From: DSOI01 sp041394885
GTDB taxonomy: Bacteria; Acidobacteriota; Terriglobia; Bryobacterales; Bryobacteraceae
Direction: 5' to 3'
Assembly (NCBI GenBank): GCA_041394885.1
Contig: JAWKHI010000012.1
Span: 103,196 to 167,195 of the forward strand
Length of the DNA: 64,000 nt
The notes beneath the pieces were generated by a model. It was not told the origin of the DNA and ran no database searches. It worked only from the letters and a program-made list of their open reading frames with translations. Shown piece by piece: positions 9,345-18,465 of this stretch. Positions within the stretch are counted from its first letter, which is position 1. Each line of letters begins with the position of its first letter. The position numbers and the translations under genes are program-made.

Positions 9345-10226
9345 ATGGACGTTCACCTGATTGACGGCACCTATGAGTTGTTCCGGCACTTTTTCGCCGT
9401 GCCATCGGAACTTGACCGCGATGGGCGGGAAGTCGGTGCGGTCCGGGGCGTTCTGGCGTCGGCGCTGAGCCTGATCGAGGGCGGTGCCACGCATCTCGGC
9501 GTCGCGACCGATCATGTCGTCGAGTCGTTCCGCAATCGGCTTTACCCGGGCTACAAGACCGGAGAAGGGGTGCCGGCGCTGCTGATGGACCAGTTCCCGA
9601 TTCTCGAGGAAGCTCTCGGGCAGATGGGCGTGATGGTGTGGCCGATGATCGAGTACGAAGCCGACGATGCGATGGCGTCGGCGGCGGCCAAAGCCTCGCT
9701 CGATCCGCGCGTGCGGCAGGTGGTTGTATGCACGCCGGACAAAGACCTGGCGCAGTGCGTGGAGCACGATCGCGTTGTACAACTCGACCGGCGGCGCGGA
9801 ATCGTGCGCGACGAAGCCGGCGTCTGGGAGAAGTTCGGCGTTGGTCCGCAATCGATCCCTGACTATCTGGCGGTGGTGGGCGACAGCGCCGACGGCTTTC
9901 CGGGGATACAGGGTTGGGGGCCGAAGACCGCGGCGTTGACCTTCTCGCGCTATCCGCACCTTGAGGCGATTCCAAAGGATTGGCGCGAGTGGGACCCATC
10001 CATTCGCGGAGCGGCCCGCTTGGCCGGCACGCTGTTCGGCCATTGGGACGACGCTTTGCTATTCCGCACCCTGGCGACACTGCGGCGCGACTTGCCGGTG
10101 TTCGACACCCTCGACCAACTGCGGTGGGATGGGCCATCGCCCAGCTTCGAGGCCTATTGCGAACGGCTGGGGGCAGCGGGCTTACACAGGCGGGCGGCAG
10201 GGTTAGCGGACCGTGCCGGGGCGTAG
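9345..10226 (+). CDS. stand-alone 5'-3' exonuclease / flap endonuclease (Pol I 5'-nuclease domain)
   Basis: A 293-residue single-domain FEN family nuclease, without the polymerase part of Pol I. It has the N-terminal metal-binding strand (VHLIDGTYELFR), EYEADD, CTPDKDLAQ, and the helix-three-turn-helix DNA-binding motif in GDSADGFPGIQGWGPKTA. The acidic residues needed for two metals are present. ATG 9345 is chosen because the catalytic strand starts right there; an open frame extends to 9267 but only through the upstream gene. It probably works in flap or primer processing, or with the DUF429-like partner. Confidence 0.88.
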   Translation: MDVHLIDGTYELFRHFFAVPSELDRDGREVGAVRGVLASALSLIEGGATHLGVATDHVVESFRNRLYPGYKTGEGVPALLMDQFPILEEALGQMGVMVWPMIEYEADDAMASAAAKASLDPRVRQVVVCTPDKDLAQCVEHDRVVQLDRRRGIVRDEAGVWEKFGVGPQSIPDYLAVVGDSADGFPGIQGWGPKTAALTFSRYPHLEAIPKDWREWDPSIRGAARLAGTLFGHWDDALLFRTLATLRRDLPVFDTLDQLRWDGPSPSFEAYCERLGAAGLHRRAAGLADRAGA

Positions 10227-10253
10227 GTCCCCGGTCATGCTACTTTTGTCCTC

Positions 10254-12023
10254 ATGGCCGAACGCACCGTTTTCACGCTGCTCGAGGAGGCAGCCGCCCA
10301 GTGGGGCTCGGCGGCGGCGTTGTACGAGCCCTCCAAGGACCCCGAGAATCCGTGGCGGGCGTGGTCATGGATCGAGTATAGGCAGGCGGTGGTGGAACTG
10401 GCGGCTGGACTGGTGCACGTGGGGCTGCGGCCGGGAGACATGGCCGCGATTGATTCGGAAACCAGAATCGAGTTCTATTTCGCCGATCTTGCCATCATGA
10501 CCGCGGGCGCCATCTCCGCGGCGCTGTACACCAGCTATCCGCCGGCGGACCACGTGAAGACGCTGCGGCAATTGGAACCCACCGTGGTTTTCGTGGAGAA
10601 TGCGAGGGCGCTCGGTGCGCTGCTCTCGGCAGCCGATCCACCGCTCAGGGCGCGATGGATTCTGCTCGACGGGGAAGCCGATCCTGAATCCGTGGTGCCC
10701 GAAGTGCTCACCCTCGAACAACTGCGATCGATGGGCCGCGCCGCGATTGCTTCCGATCCCGACCTGCCGGAACGGATGCGATCCCGGCTGCGGGGCGGCG
10801 ACAATGCGATTCTCTACCTCACCTCCGGCGCAACCGGCGAACCGAAGATGGGGCTTGCGACGCACGCCTCGGTGGTGGCGAACTGCGACATCGGGGCCGA
10901 GGCGGTTCCAATCGGTCCGGCCGATTGCTCGATTGCGTTTTTGCCCTCGGCGCACATCACGCAACGGATCGCCATGCAGATGTTTCCCTTGCGGATGGGC
11001 ATGCCTGTCTATTTTTCGAAGGGTCTCAGCCGGCTTCCGCACGAGTTGAAGTCCGTGCGCCCGACGTTTTTCGTGGCGCCGCCGCGTGTGTGGGAGCGAA
11101 TGTACTCGAGCATCTGCACGGAAATACGCAAGCGCGGCGCAGTGACGCAGAAGCTGTTCTACGGCGCGCTCGGGTTGGGAGGAGAAGTGGCTCGCCGGCG
11201 GCAGCAGGGCCGCGCCGTTCCCGGCTGGATGACGCGGATGCTGCGGATCGCGGACCGGTTGGTGTTCAACCAGATTCGTGAACGGATGGGCGGGCGTCTT
11301 CGCATCGCCATCAGCGGAGCCGCGCCATTGGGGCGTGACATGGCGGATTTTTACGCCGCCATCGGATTGGCGATCCACGAAGGGTATGGGCTCACCGAGG
11401 GTGGGATCATCGCGTTGAATCCCCATGGACGGGTGAAGTCCGGCAGCATCGGGAAGCCGCTTTCGCGAGTGGACGTCCGCATTGCCGAGGATGGAGAGCT
11501 TCTGTTCCGCAGCCCCACCATGTTCGCGGGTTACTATCGGGCGCCGGAGGCGACCGCGGCGATTCTCCGGGACGGCTGGCTGCACACCGGCGACATCGGC
11601 GAGTTCGACGCCGAAGGCTATCTCTACATCACCGGACGGAAAAAAGAAGTGCTCGTGTCGTCCAACGGCAAGAAGATTTATCCGGCATTGATCGAGGGTT
11701 TGTTCAAGATGGAGCCGCTGGTCAATCAAGTACTTCTGTTGGGAGACAAGCAGTCTTACGTGGCCGCGTTGTTTACCTTGCATCCGCAGGCCCGCGAGAG
11801 CCTGCCAGGGCCGGACGCCGTTGCGGCGGAAATGAAGCGCATCGTGCAGCGCGTGAACCGCCAGTTGGCCCCGTTTGAGCAGATCCGCCGCTATCACGTG
11901 ATGGAGCGGGACTTTACCATCGAGGACGGGGAGTTGACGCCGACCATGAAACTGCGGCGCGCGCGGGTGATCGAGAATCACCGCGCCATCGTCAACGGTC
12001 TTTTTCCCGGCAAGGACGATTAG
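10254..12023 (+). CDS. long-chain fatty acyl-CoA synthetase / AMP-forming ligase
   Basis: A 589-residue ANL-superfamily adenylating enzyme. The AMP-binding P-loop is YLTSGATGEPKMG, close to the usual TSGTTGxPKG but with Met where Gly is common. The A5 motif GYGLTE, A7 GWLHTGDIGE and the catalytic Lys region after TGRKKE are all present. The insert with paired basic helices (residues ~280-330) is typical of long-chain acyl-CoA synthetases. It would activate fatty acids for beta-oxidation or lipid synthesis at the membrane face. ATG 10254 lies 27 bases after the nuclease gene. Confidence 0.85.
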   Translation: MAERTVFTLLEEAAAQWGSAAALYEPSKDPENPWRAWSWIEYRQAVVELAAGLVHVGLRPGDMAAIDSETRIEFYFADLAIMTAGAISAALYTSYPPADHVKTLRQLEPTVVFVENARALGALLSAADPPLRARWILLDGEADPESVVPEVLTLEQLRSMGRAAIASDPDLPERMRSRLRGGDNAILYLTSGATGEPKMGLATHASVVANCDIGAEAVPIGPADCSIAFLPSAHITQRIAMQMFPLRMGMPVYFSKGLSRLPHELKSVRPTFFVAPPRVWERMYSSICTEIRKRGAVTQKLFYGALGLGGEVARRRQQGRAVPGWMTRMLRIADRLVFNQIRERMGGRLRIAISGAAPLGRDMADFYAAIGLAIHEGYGLTEGGIIALNPHGRVKSGSIGKPLSRVDVRIAEDGELLFRSPTMFAGYYRAPEATAAILRDGWLHTGDIGEFDAEGYLYITGRKKEVLVSSNGKKIYPALIEGLFKMEPLVNQVLLLGDKQSYVAALFTLHPQARESLPGPDAVAAEMKRIVQRVNRQLAPFEQIRRYHVMERDFTIEDGELTPTMKLRRARVIENHRAIVNGLFPGKDD

Positions 12024-12032
12024 CGCCGCCGC

Positions 12033-12063
12033 TTCCCGGACAGCCGTCCGCATGACGTATACT
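12033..12063 (+). promoter_or_regulatory. possible promoter of the E1 alpha/beta genes
   Basis: TATACT at 12058-12063 (5/6 to the -10 consensus) lies 41 bases before the E1 alpha start. The best -35-like match, TTCCCG at 12033, is weak and 19 bases away. A GGAGG ribosome site at 12096-12100 follows. Only the -10 is convincing. Confidence 0.3.
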
Positions 12064-12104
12064 GTCGGGTTGGTACAAACCTCCTCAGCGGAAATGGAGG
12101 CCGG

Positions 12105-13157
12105 ATGGCTGTCTTGAGAACGTTCGCTCCGTCACTCACTTCCACCGAACCCGCATCGAGCGATTCTGAGCTCGCGCACCGATTCCTTTACTACCTGTTT
12201 CTGCAGCGCGAGGCCGAGGAACGCATTGAGCGGAAGCTATACCGTCAAGGGAAAATTCTCGGCGGCGTCTACGTCGGACGCGGCCAGGAAGCGATCGGTA
12301 TCGGGTCCGGACTGGCTGCCCAGCCCGGCGATGTGCTGTTTCCATGCCATCGGGACCTGGGTGTGTACTTCGTCCGCGGCATCAGCCCTCGCGAGGCCTT
12401 CGCGCAGTACATGGGGCGCGTGGGCGGGCTGACGCGAGGCCGAGACGGCAATATGCACATGGGGGACCTCAACCGGCGCATTGTGGCCATCATCTCCGCG
12501 ATGGCGGCTTCGGTTCCGGTGGCGGTGGGCGCGGCCATGGCACTCCGCTACAAAGGCTCCTCCAGCATCGCGTTCAACTATTTTGGCGACGGCGCCACCA
12601 GCCGCGGCGATTGGCACGAAGGGCTGAATCTCGCTGCCGTGCAAAAAGCCCCGGTGGTTTTCATCTGCAACAACAATCAGTACGCGTATTCGACGCCGAT
12701 CGAAAAACAGATGGCATGCGCCGACGTGGCTGACCGTGGACCGGCCTATGGCATCCCCTCCGAGATCGTGGACGGCAATGATGTGTTCGCGGTGCATGAA
12801 GCCGCGCTCCGCGCCGCCGCGCACTGCCGCGAGGGACTGGGACCGTATTTGATCGAGTGCAAGACCTTCCGGATGACGGGCCACTCGGCTCACGACGCCG
12901 GCGACTACGTTCCCAAGCAACTCTGGGAGCAGTGGGGCGCCAAGGATCCCATCGCGCGGCTGCGGCAGCGCATGATCGATAACCAGTGGGCGTCGGCCGA
13001 GGAAATCGAAGAGATTTTTGCCTCGATCCGGGCCGAGGTGGACGACGCGATCGCCTGGGCCGAAGCCAGCCCGTTTCCCGATCCAGCCACGCTCGAGTAC
13101 GGCGTGTACGAAGATCCGCGCGCCGATGCGGTGTGGAAGACCGGAGGCGACCGCTAG
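12105..13157 (+). CDS. pdhA: pyruvate/2-oxoacid dehydrogenase E1 component, alpha subunit
   Basis: A 350-residue thiamine-diphosphate enzyme subunit. The TPP-binding motif runs from GDGATSRGDWHEGLN to CNNNQYAYSTP, as in E1 alpha chains. The phosphorylation-loop region (MTGHSAHDAGDY) is also of E1 alpha type. With the beta subunit three bases downstream it would decarboxylate pyruvate or a branched-chain 2-oxoacid and transfer the acyl group to lipoyl-E2. No E2 or E3 gene follows in the window, so these must be encoded elsewhere. Pyruvate versus branched-chain specificity is not resolvable by eye. Confidence 0.87.
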   Translation: MAVLRTFAPSLTSTEPASSDSELAHRFLYYLFLQREAEERIERKLYRQGKILGGVYVGRGQEAIGIGSGLAAQPGDVLFPCHRDLGVYFVRGISPREAFAQYMGRVGGLTRGRDGNMHMGDLNRRIVAIISAMAASVPVAVGAAMALRYKGSSSIAFNYFGDGATSRGDWHEGLNLAAVQKAPVVFICNNNQYAYSTPIEKQMACADVADRGPAYGIPSEIVDGNDVFAVHEAALRAAAHCREGLGPYLIECKTFRMTGHSAHDAGDYVPKQLWEQWGAKDPIARLRQRMIDNQWASAEEIEEIFASIRAEVDDAIAWAEASPFPDPATLEYGVYEDPRADAVWKTGGDR

Positions 13158-13160
13158 CCG

Positions 13161-14135
13161 ATGCCGCAGATCACGTATCTGGAAGCTATCCGTCAGGGCT
13201 TGTGGGAAGAGATGGAGCGCGACGGCGATGTATTTCTGATTGGCGAGGACCTGGGCGTCTACGGCGGGGCGTTCAAGATCACCGCGGGAATGCTGGAGCG
13301 ATTCGGCGAGCGCCGCGTTGTCGATACTCCGATTTCGGAATCGGCGATCGTGGGAGCGGCGATCGGCGCGAGCTTCATGGGGCTGCGTCCGGTGGCGGAG
13401 ATGCAGTTTGCGGACTTCATCACCTGCGGCTTTGACCAGATCGTCAATTTCGCCGCCAAGTGCCGGTATCGATGGAACGCGCCCGCGCCGCTGGTGGTGC
13501 GCGCGCCGAGTGGCGGCGGTATCCACGGCGGTCCTTACCATTCGCAGAATCCGGAAGCATGGTTCGCGCACACGCCTGGTCTGAAGGTGGTGCAGCCGGC
13601 CACCGCCTATGACGCCAAGGGTCTCATCAAGGCATCGATTCGCGACAACGATCCGGTGATCTTCTTCGAACACAAGGGGCTCTACCGCAGAATCAAAGGT
13701 GAGGTTCCCACCGGCGACTATACCGTCCCGCTGGGCAAAGCGAGCGTTTTTCGCGAAGGTACCGATCTTTCGGTGATCACCTACGGAGCGATGGTGCATG
13801 TGGCCAACGACGCGGCGGCCGTGCTCGAGCGCGAAGGGATTTCGATGGAGATCGTCGACCTGCGGACGCTGCTGCCGATCGACGAGGAGACCGTGCTCGC
13901 CAGCGTCCGCAAGACCTCGAAGGCGATCGTGCTGCATGAGGCAACGCTGACCGGTGGGCTGGGCGGCGAACTCAGCGCGCGAATTACGGAGAAAGCCTTC
14001 GAGCATCTCGATGGTCCGGTATTGCGTATCGCCGCGCCGGACACTCCGGTTCCGTTCAGCGCTCCGCTGGAGGAAGCGTTCCTGCCGAATTTGGCGAAGG
14101 TGCTCGAGAAGGCCCGCTGGCTGGCGGCGTATTAG
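13161..14135 (+). CDS. pdhB: pyruvate/2-oxoacid dehydrogenase E1 component, beta subunit
   Basis: A 324-residue transketolase-like subunit: pyrimidine-binding N-terminal domain (FLIGEDLGVYGGAFKIT, TPISESAIVGAAIGASFMG, EMQFADF) and a C-terminal transketolase domain (VIFFEHKGLYR, VDLRTLLPID, HEATLTGGLGGE). Length is standard. Three-base spacing from E1 alpha indicates a co-translated heterotetramer. The same strand continues into the dehydratase 38 bases on, suggesting the 2-oxoacid product of sugar-acid breakdown may feed this E1; that link is inference. Confidence 0.88.
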   Translation: MPQITYLEAIRQGLWEEMERDGDVFLIGEDLGVYGGAFKITAGMLERFGERRVVDTPISESAIVGAAIGASFMGLRPVAEMQFADFITCGFDQIVNFAAKCRYRWNAPAPLVVRAPSGGGIHGGPYHSQNPEAWFAHTPGLKVVQPATAYDAKGLIKASIRDNDPVIFFEHKGLYRRIKGEVPTGDYTVPLGKASVFREGTDLSVITYGAMVHVANDAAAVLEREGISMEIVDLRTLLPIDEETVLASVRKTSKAIVLHEATLTGGLGGELSARITEKAFEHLDGPVLRIAAPDTPVPFSAPLEEAFLPNLAKVLEKARWLAAY

Positions 14136-14173
14136 CGATCTTGCGTTCGGGCTATCCTGAAACATAGCCTTCC

Positions 14174-16189
14174 ATGCAGATTCTCGATTCGGGCGATTCC
14201 TCTCTGTACGACCTTCGCACCCGCGCGGCCGGGCCTCGCGGATCGCTTCCCATCACGCCGGACATGCTGCTGAAGCGGCCTTCTGGAGATCTGTTCGGCT
14301 GGAGCCAGAACGCCGGGATGGGTTGGGATCCTTCCAAACTCGGCGGTCACGACGTGCTCATCCTGTCGACGCACGGCGGATTGCGCGATCCCGATGGGAC
14401 GCCCATCGCGCTCGGCTATCACACCGGCCATTTCGAAGTGCATCTGCTGGTGGACGCGGCGGCGCGCGAACTCGCGGCGCATCGCGCGGTTCCCTTCGCC
14501 GGCTACTGCACCGATCCTTGCGACGGAAGGTCCCAGGGCACGCCCGGCATGTACGATTCGCTGCCTTTTCGCAATGACGCGGCGATCGTGCTGCGGCGTC
14601 TGGCACGGTCACTGCCTACGCGCCGCGGCGTGATCGGCGTAGCCACCTGTGACAAAGGCCTGCCGGCGATGATGATGGCGCTCGCCGCGCTCCACGACCT
14701 TCCAACGATCCTGGCTCCCGGCGGCGTGACGCTCGCTCCGGAAGAGGGCGAGGACGCGGGCAAGGCCCAGACGCTGGGGGCGCGGTATGCGCACGGGGAG
14801 ATCACCCTCGAGTACGCGGCCGAAGCCGGATGCCGGACATGTGCGTCACCGGGCGGAGGCTGTCAGTTCCTCGGCACCGCTGCCACCTCGCAGGTGATCG
14901 CCGAAGCGCTGGGGCTGGCGCTGCCCCATTCGGCGCTGGCGCCATCCGGGCATCCCATCTGGCTCGACATGGGGCGGCGTTCGGCGCGCGCTCTGCTCCA
15001 CATGGTGGAGCGCGGCGTCACCACGCGGGACATCCTGACGGACAAGGCGCTGCACAACGCGATGGTGCTGCACGCGGCGTTCGGGGGATCCACGAACCTG
15101 ATTCTGCATCTGCCGGCGGTGGCGCATTCGGCTGGATTACGGCGTCCGGAGGTGGCGGATTGGAACCGCGTAAATCGCGCAACGCCGCGGTTGGTGGATG
15201 TGCTGCCGAACGGCCCTCGCAGTTTTATCACGGCACAGGCGTACATGGCCGGGGCGGTGCCGGAGACGATGCTGCACCTGCGCAGGGCCGGGTTGCTCGA
15301 AACCGCTGCGATGACGGTAGCCGGAGTGACCGTGGGCGAGGCGCTCGATTGGTGGGAACACTCCGAACGCCGGACGAAGCTTCGGGCGCTCCTGAAGGAG
15401 CGCGACGGCGTCGATCCCGCGGACGTAATCATGGATCCCGATGCGGCGAGGTGTGCCGGGCTTACGCCCACGGTGTGCTTTCCGGTGGGCAACCTCGCGC
15501 CCGAGGGGTCCGTAGTGAAGAGCACGTCGATCGATCCGTCTGTGGTGGGCGATGATGGGGTTTATCGCAAGGACGGGCCGGCGCGGGTGTTTCTCACCGA
15601 GCGCGATGCCATCGCCGCGATCAAGGAAAATCGGATTCAGCCGGGCGACATTCTTGTACTGATGTGCCGTGGGCCCTTGGGCTCCGGTATGGAAGAGACT
15701 TATCAGATCACGTCGGCGCTAAAGCATCTCCCGTTCGGCAAGCATGTCGCGCTGCTGACTGATGCCCGTTTTTCCGGAGTGTCGACGGGCGCCTGCATCG
15801 GGCACATGTCGCCGGAAGCGCTGGCGGGTGGCCCGCTTGGCAAGCTCCGGGACGGGGACCGTATTCGTATCGTGATTGACCGGAACCGTCTGGAAGCGGC
15901 GGTGGATCTAGTGGGTGACGACGGGACCATCGAATCGGGTGGGGCGCTGCTCGCGTCGCGCACGGCGCGAGAGGATCTCCATGCCGACGCGGAACTGCCG
16001 CCCGAGACGCGACTGTGGGCAGCGCTGCAGGATGCGTCCGGAGGGTCCTGGGGCGGAGCCGTCTACGACGTGGACGCGATCCTACGCGTGATGGAAGCAG
16101 GGCGCAAGGCGTTGCTGGAGTCTGGGCTGGAGTCTGGGCTGGAGTCTGGGCTGGAGTCTGGGATGGATACTGGGGCGGCTTCGGCCTAG
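14174..16189 (+). CDS. yjhG: IlvD/Edd-family dehydratase of the YjhG/YagF type (probable D-xylonate dehydratase)
   Basis: A 671-residue iron-sulfur dehydratase. The N-terminus (YDLRTRAAGPRGSLPITPDM, RPSGDLFGWSQNAGMGW) and YCTDPCDGRSQGTPGMYDSL, VATCDKGLPA, CASPGGGCQFLGTA and DARFSGVSTGACIGH closely follow YjhG/YagF rather than IlvD. That family dehydrates D-xylonate to 2-keto-3-deoxy-xylonate in the non-phosphorylative pentose route. Cys residues for the cluster are kept. The C-terminal ~20 residues are a low-complexity LESG repeat not expected in the family. The stop overlaps the convergent M48 gene's stop. Confidence 0.85.
   Translation: MQILDSGDSSLYDLRTRAAGPRGSLPITPDMLLKRPSGDLFGWSQNAGMGWDPSKLGGHDVLILSTHGGLRDPDGTPIALGYHTGHFEVHLLVDAAARELAAHRAVPFAGYCTDPCDGRSQGTPGMYDSLPFRNDAAIVLRRLARSLPTRRGVIGVATCDKGLPAMMMALAALHDLPTILAPGGVTLAPEEGEDAGKAQTLGARYAHGEITLEYAAEAGCRTCASPGGGCQFLGTAATSQVIAEALGLALPHSALAPSGHPIWLDMGRRSARALLHMVERGVTTRDILTDKALHNAMVLHAAFGGSTNLILHLPAVAHSAGLRRPEVADWNRVNRATPRLVDVLPNGPRSFITAQAYMAGAVPETMLHLRRAGLLETAAMTVAGVTVGEALDWWEHSERRTKLRALLKERDGVDPADVIMDPDAARCAGLTPTVCFPVGNLAPEGSVVKSTSIDPSVVGDDGVYRKDGPARVFLTERDAIAAIKENRIQPGDILVLMCRGPLGSGMEETYQITSALKHLPFGKHVALLTDARFSGVSTGACIGHMSPEALAGGPLGKLRDGDRIRIVIDRNRLEAAVDLVGDDGTIESGGALLASRTAREDLHADAELPPETRLWAALQDASGGSWGGAVYDVDAILRVMEAGRKALLESGLESGLESGLESGMDTGAASA
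16115..16162 (+). repeat. 12-bp tandem repeat, four perfect copies, inside a coding end
   Basis: CTGGAGTCTGGG is repeated four times head-to-tail at 16115-16162 and then decays into ATGGATACTGGG. Being a multiple of three, it adds LESG units to the dehydratase C-terminus without breaking the frame. Perfect copies suggest recent expansion by slippage. Confidence 0.95.
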
Positions 16190-17547
16190 CGGGTAAACCG
16201 CAGCGATCCCATCACCTGCTGGAGCATCCCGCGCAGTTGCTGATTGCTTTGCTGCGGCGCCGCGGCCACCATGTAGAAAAGGCCTTCGGGCCGGGCGACG
16301 GTGACGAGCACGCCTTGCTCGACGCCGCCGAAAGGAGACTCGGTCCGGTACTGCGCCATCAGCCCCTGGCTGCCGCTGACGGTCACCGGGGATGGGCGTC
16401 CGGTGACCTGCATGGATGGGTCCGCGCGCGACATTTGCCGCCACAGTTCTTCGGTGGCCCCGGGAAGGTCCCGCGCCGTCTGCGGAGAGTAGTAACTCAG
16501 CAGGAGTCCGAAGCCGATGGCGACGTTACCGCTGAGGTCTTTGACGAGCCCGCCTTTGGGCGCAATGACGGTGGAGGGGGATCCTTGGGACTGCACCAGT
16601 TCCCAGTCTCCCGGGATGGAGATCTGGAAGGTTTGCCCTTGCGCCTGACGCCATTGACCGCCGGTAGAGACCTGTGGGGCCGCGGCCTTGGGCTGCGGCG
16701 GGGGTTTCGGCTCGGGCAGTTGGGCGACGGCGCGCTTCATTGCGGCGAACTGGCCGGTCTGGTAGTCGAACGGCAGTTGGGGCATCGCCTGGATTTCGGC
16801 TTCGATCCGTTTCACGCGATTGCCGGGATTGGGATGGTCGGAAAGGAACTCGGGGCCTCGCGATCCGCCTTCGGCCTCGAGTTTTTCGAAGAATCGCGCC
16901 ATCTCGATCGGGTTGTAGCCGGCCTCGGCCATGATGCGCGCGCCGAGAATATCGGCCTGCGTCTCAGCCCCGCGGGAGAACTTCAGCAGTAGCGAATTGA
17001 AGCCGAAGCCGACGCCCATCTGGACCAGTTGTCCGAGTTGTTCGTTGCCTACCGACGCCGCAGCCACGGCTCCGCCGATCTGAGCCGGTAACTGCAGCAA
17101 CTGTGCCTTGGAGACCTGATTGGTGCCGTGGCGCAGAATGACGTGCGCCATTTCATGACCCATCACACCGGCCAGTTGGCCTTCGCTGTCGGCGGCGGCG
17201 ATGAGGCCGGAGAAGATGAACATCGGCCCGCCGGGTAGGGCGAAGGCATTGATGCTTTTCTCATTGACAACGGTGAACGCGAACGGGAAGCCGCTGGCCT
17301 TGGCGGCGTTGGTCTCGGCGAGACGCCGGCCCACTTGACGCACCTGCTCCTGCAGCGCATTGTCCTTGACGATGTCCATCTGCTGGCGGACTTCCTGGGC
17401 GGCCTGCTGGCCGAGTTCGATGTCCTGCTGGACGGAGAAGAAGTTCATGCCGGGCTTGATCGGGGCGCCGGGTTGGCGTCCGGCGCAGGCCACAAGCGCG
17501 CCAAGAAGGGAGCAGGTGAGAAAACGGGAGGAAAGTCGCATGAACAT
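16186..17547 (-). CDS. M48-family metalloprotease lipoprotein (BepA/YfgC-like)
   Basis: A 453-residue zinc protease. A signal peptide ends in the lipobox LVAC with Cys21 as lipidation site. The zinc motif is HEMAH at 131-135, and the third ligand is probably Glu195 in SRGAETQAD. The family degrades or repairs outer-membrane assembly intermediates in the periplasm. The C-terminal ~180 residues, after a Pro/Lys-rich linker, contain a further domain rather than the TPR array of BepA. Met3 is an alternative start. The stop codon shares CTAG with the convergent dehydratase gene. Confidence 0.85.
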   Translation of the reverse strand: MFMRLSSRFLTCSLLGALVACAGRQPGAPIKPGMNFFSVQQDIELGQQAAQEVRQQMDIVKDNALQEQVRQVGRRLAETNAAKASGFPFAFTVVNEKSINAFALPGGPMFIFSGLIAAADSEGQLAGVMGHEMAHVILRHGTNQVSKAQLLQLPAQIGGAVAAASVGNEQLGQLVQMGVGFGFNSLLLKFSRGAETQADILGARIMAEAGYNPIEMARFFEKLEAEGGSRGPEFLSDHPNPGNRVKRIEAEIQAMPQLPFDYQTGQFAAMKRAVAQLPEPKPPPQPKAAAPQVSTGGQWRQAQGQTFQISIPGDWELVQSQGSPSTVIAPKGGLVKDLSGNVAIGFGLLLSYYSPQTARDLPGATEELWRQMSRADPSMQVTGRPSPVTVSGSQGLMAQYRTESPFGGVEQGVLVTVARPEGLFYMVAAAPQQSNQQLRGMLQQVMGSLRFTR

Positions 17548-17687
17548 GGTCTACCTTGAGCGTCACGCCGGCGGCGCGAGCACGGCTCTCCATCTACGAT
17601 AGCCAATCACGCCGGGCCGCAAACGGTAGATTCCCCAGATGGGGATGGCGTTACGGCAGCCGGGCCGAGCGAGAAGACTTCCTTCGC

Positions 17688-18413
17688 CTAGTGCGGCAGC
17701 GCGCTGCCTTGGGCGGGGCGGGCAGTCGATGACATCGCGGCGCCGCTCTGGGTGGGTGCGATCCAACGCACCTGGCCTGAGGCGGGCTGATAGACAGCGC
17801 CCAGCACACGCACGCGGCTGGCGTGGACGCGCGGTGCGAGCACTGGCTCCGCTTCCAGGAGCGTGGCAACGCCGGTTTCGACATTGGCTTGGATGGCGCG
17901 ATCGAGCACATCGCCCGCCAACCCTTTGACATGTGCGATTGGCGCCGCCATCGAGGAGAAAATCGCGCCCAGGTGGCCCGCGCCACCGGAACCGCGCAAT
18001 GCCTGCGCCACCAGCGAGCAGTGCCGGTGACCCAGCACAACCACTACCTGCACTCCGTAGTGTTCCACGGCGTGCTCGACGCCCGCCAGTTCGCGCTCGC
18101 CCACTACGTTGCCAGGGACGCGCACCACGTAGAGATCGCCGAGGCCCTGGTCGAAGAGAATCTCGGGAGGTACGGCCGATTCCGAGCACGTGACGATCGC
18201 CGCCTGCGGACTCTCGCCCCGCGTTGCCAGTTCCTGCCTCCGGCTGAGCGATTGGTGCCAGTGGACGTGACGGCCCTCTGCGTGGCGCTCGTTGCCGAAA
18301 CGAAGCCACTCGACGATCATGTCCGGGGATGGAGGCGGCGACGGTTCCGCCGCCTGGGTAAGACAGACTGCCCCCAGCAGAATCAAGGCCGGCATCACCT
18401 GAATTGTCCGCAT
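17688..18413 (-). CDS. exported beta-carbonic-anhydrase-like protein with altered active site
   Basis: A 241-residue protein with a Sec signal peptide (cleavage near AQAAE... at ~21). The zinc ligands of beta-carbonic anhydrase are kept: Cys76, His129, Cys132. The catalytic dyad of the CxDxR motif is not: the segment reads CSESAVPPE, so Asp becomes Glu78 and Arg becomes Ala80, and the usual HTxCGA reads HRHCSL. It may be a slow or inactive anhydrase, or a zinc protein with another role in the periplasm. It ends 140 bases before the M48 gene start on the same strand. Confidence 0.75.
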   Translation of the reverse strand: MRTIQVMPALILLGAVCLTQAAEPSPPPSPDMIVEWLRFGNERHAEGRHVHWHQSLSRRQELATRGESPQAAIVTCSESAVPPEILFDQGLGDLYVVRVPGNVVGERELAGVEHAVEHYGVQVVVVLGHRHCSLVAQALRGSGGAGHLGAIFSSMAAPIAHVKGLAGDVLDRAIQANVETGVATLLEAEPVLAPRVHASRVRVLGAVYQPASGQVRWIAPTQSGAAMSSTARPAQGSALPH

Positions 18414-18465
18414 GCGGTCCTTATCGGCCGCGGCGGCGTCGGCAATAGCTAAGCCGGATAGAACC

